Source: Glandiceps talaboti (lineage: Eukaryota; Hemichordata; Enteropneusta; Spengelidae). From it: a stretch of 64,000 nucleotides of DNA. Below, piece by piece: positions 63,795 to 64,000 of the stretch (position 1 is the first letter of the stretch; each line of letters begins with the position of its first letter). The stretch covers positions 15,799,694 through 15,863,693 of the forward strand of contig NC_135552.1 of NCBI RefSeq assembly GCF_964340395.1, written 5' to 3'. A model generated the notes under the pieces. It saw nothing but the letters and a program-made list of their open reading frames with translations. It ran no database searches and was not told the origin of the DNA. The position numbers and the translations under genes were made by a program.

Positions 63795-64000
63795 TCACTG
63801 ATTCTAGGGCTCGAACCCCCGACCACAGCCTGGGTGACTCGGCCACCGACAATAAAATGGTCGCCAAACAAATTTCGTAAATCTATTAGTCATCAGCTTT
63901 TCGCTTTTTGTATATAAACCTAGTGACAGTGTACTCGAATCTATTTGTTTCGTAAAGAGCGCTTTGAGTGATGTGGGGGAAGTTTTATAAATCTCACATT
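63795..64000. repeat. Dispersed repeat fragment at window end
   Basis: Contains gggctcgaacccccgaccac...actcggccacc, similar in layout to the B-box-like end of the 59784-60870 repeat, and gtaaagagcgctttgagtg...ttttataaa near the window end. Incomplete at the right edge. Confidence 0.45.

Overview
This is eukaryotic, animal nuclear DNA: introns with GT/AG borders, dense microsatellites and minisatellites, many short non-autonomous transposon remnants, and few genes for 64 kb. Two loci are well supported: a single-exon Twist bHLH gene (13496-14107, minus) and the 5' part of a multi-exon secreted lectin gene (first coding exon at 54896, plus, running off the right edge). A Twist with a C-terminal WR motif, a lectin built from SUEL/rhamnose-binding domains, and repeat types common in marine invertebrates suggest an invertebrate bilaterian with a fairly large genome. 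I cannot fix the phylum from sequence alone.

Layout. 1-13 kb: repeat-rich intergenic DNA, with a 150-bp tandem array (856-1660), CA/TA, AAC and ACAAC microsatellites, a ~360-bp foldback element (7458-7815) and a 39-42-bp tandem array. 13.2-14.1 kb: Twist, with a possible 3'-UTR intron donor and a poly(A) signal. 14.1-21.5 kb: unique AT-rich DNA. 21.6-23.5 kb: a block of satellite DNA, G/T-rich on the plus strand for most of its length (57-bp minisatellite, then GACGT, TTGTG and ATGTG tracts), ending in a CCAT array. 24.4-25.2 kb: an 800-bp element with terminal inverted repeats (TIRs), and a partial relative at 50.2 kb. 27.3 kb: the 3' end of a non-LTR retrotransposon. 28-52 kb: mostly unique AT-rich DNA with purine tracts, a TGTC array, a second foldback (41555-41950), a 24-bp minisatellite (43296-44042) and a 300-bp MITE family (49.1, 51.1 and 61.0 kb). 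52.6-54.3 kb: a direct duplication. 54.9-63.6 kb: the lectin gene.

The lectin gene encodes a signal peptide, a charged pro-region (exons 1-3), then three near-identical cassettes. Each cassette is one ~552-bp exon holding a four-cysteine GCFRDT-type module fused to an eight-cysteine SUEL domain. Small linker exons (45 and 39 bp) separate the cassettes. Every intron after exon 2 is phase 1, so cassettes can be duplicated without breaking frame. The 3-kb intron 2 holds a tandem ~1-kb duplication; each copy carries a short ORF that looks like the first exon of a Crypton-type/KIAA1958-like gene, a long hairpin and a TACA microsatellite.

The two genes show no functional link. Most of the remaining open frames are translations of simple repeats or chance ORFs.
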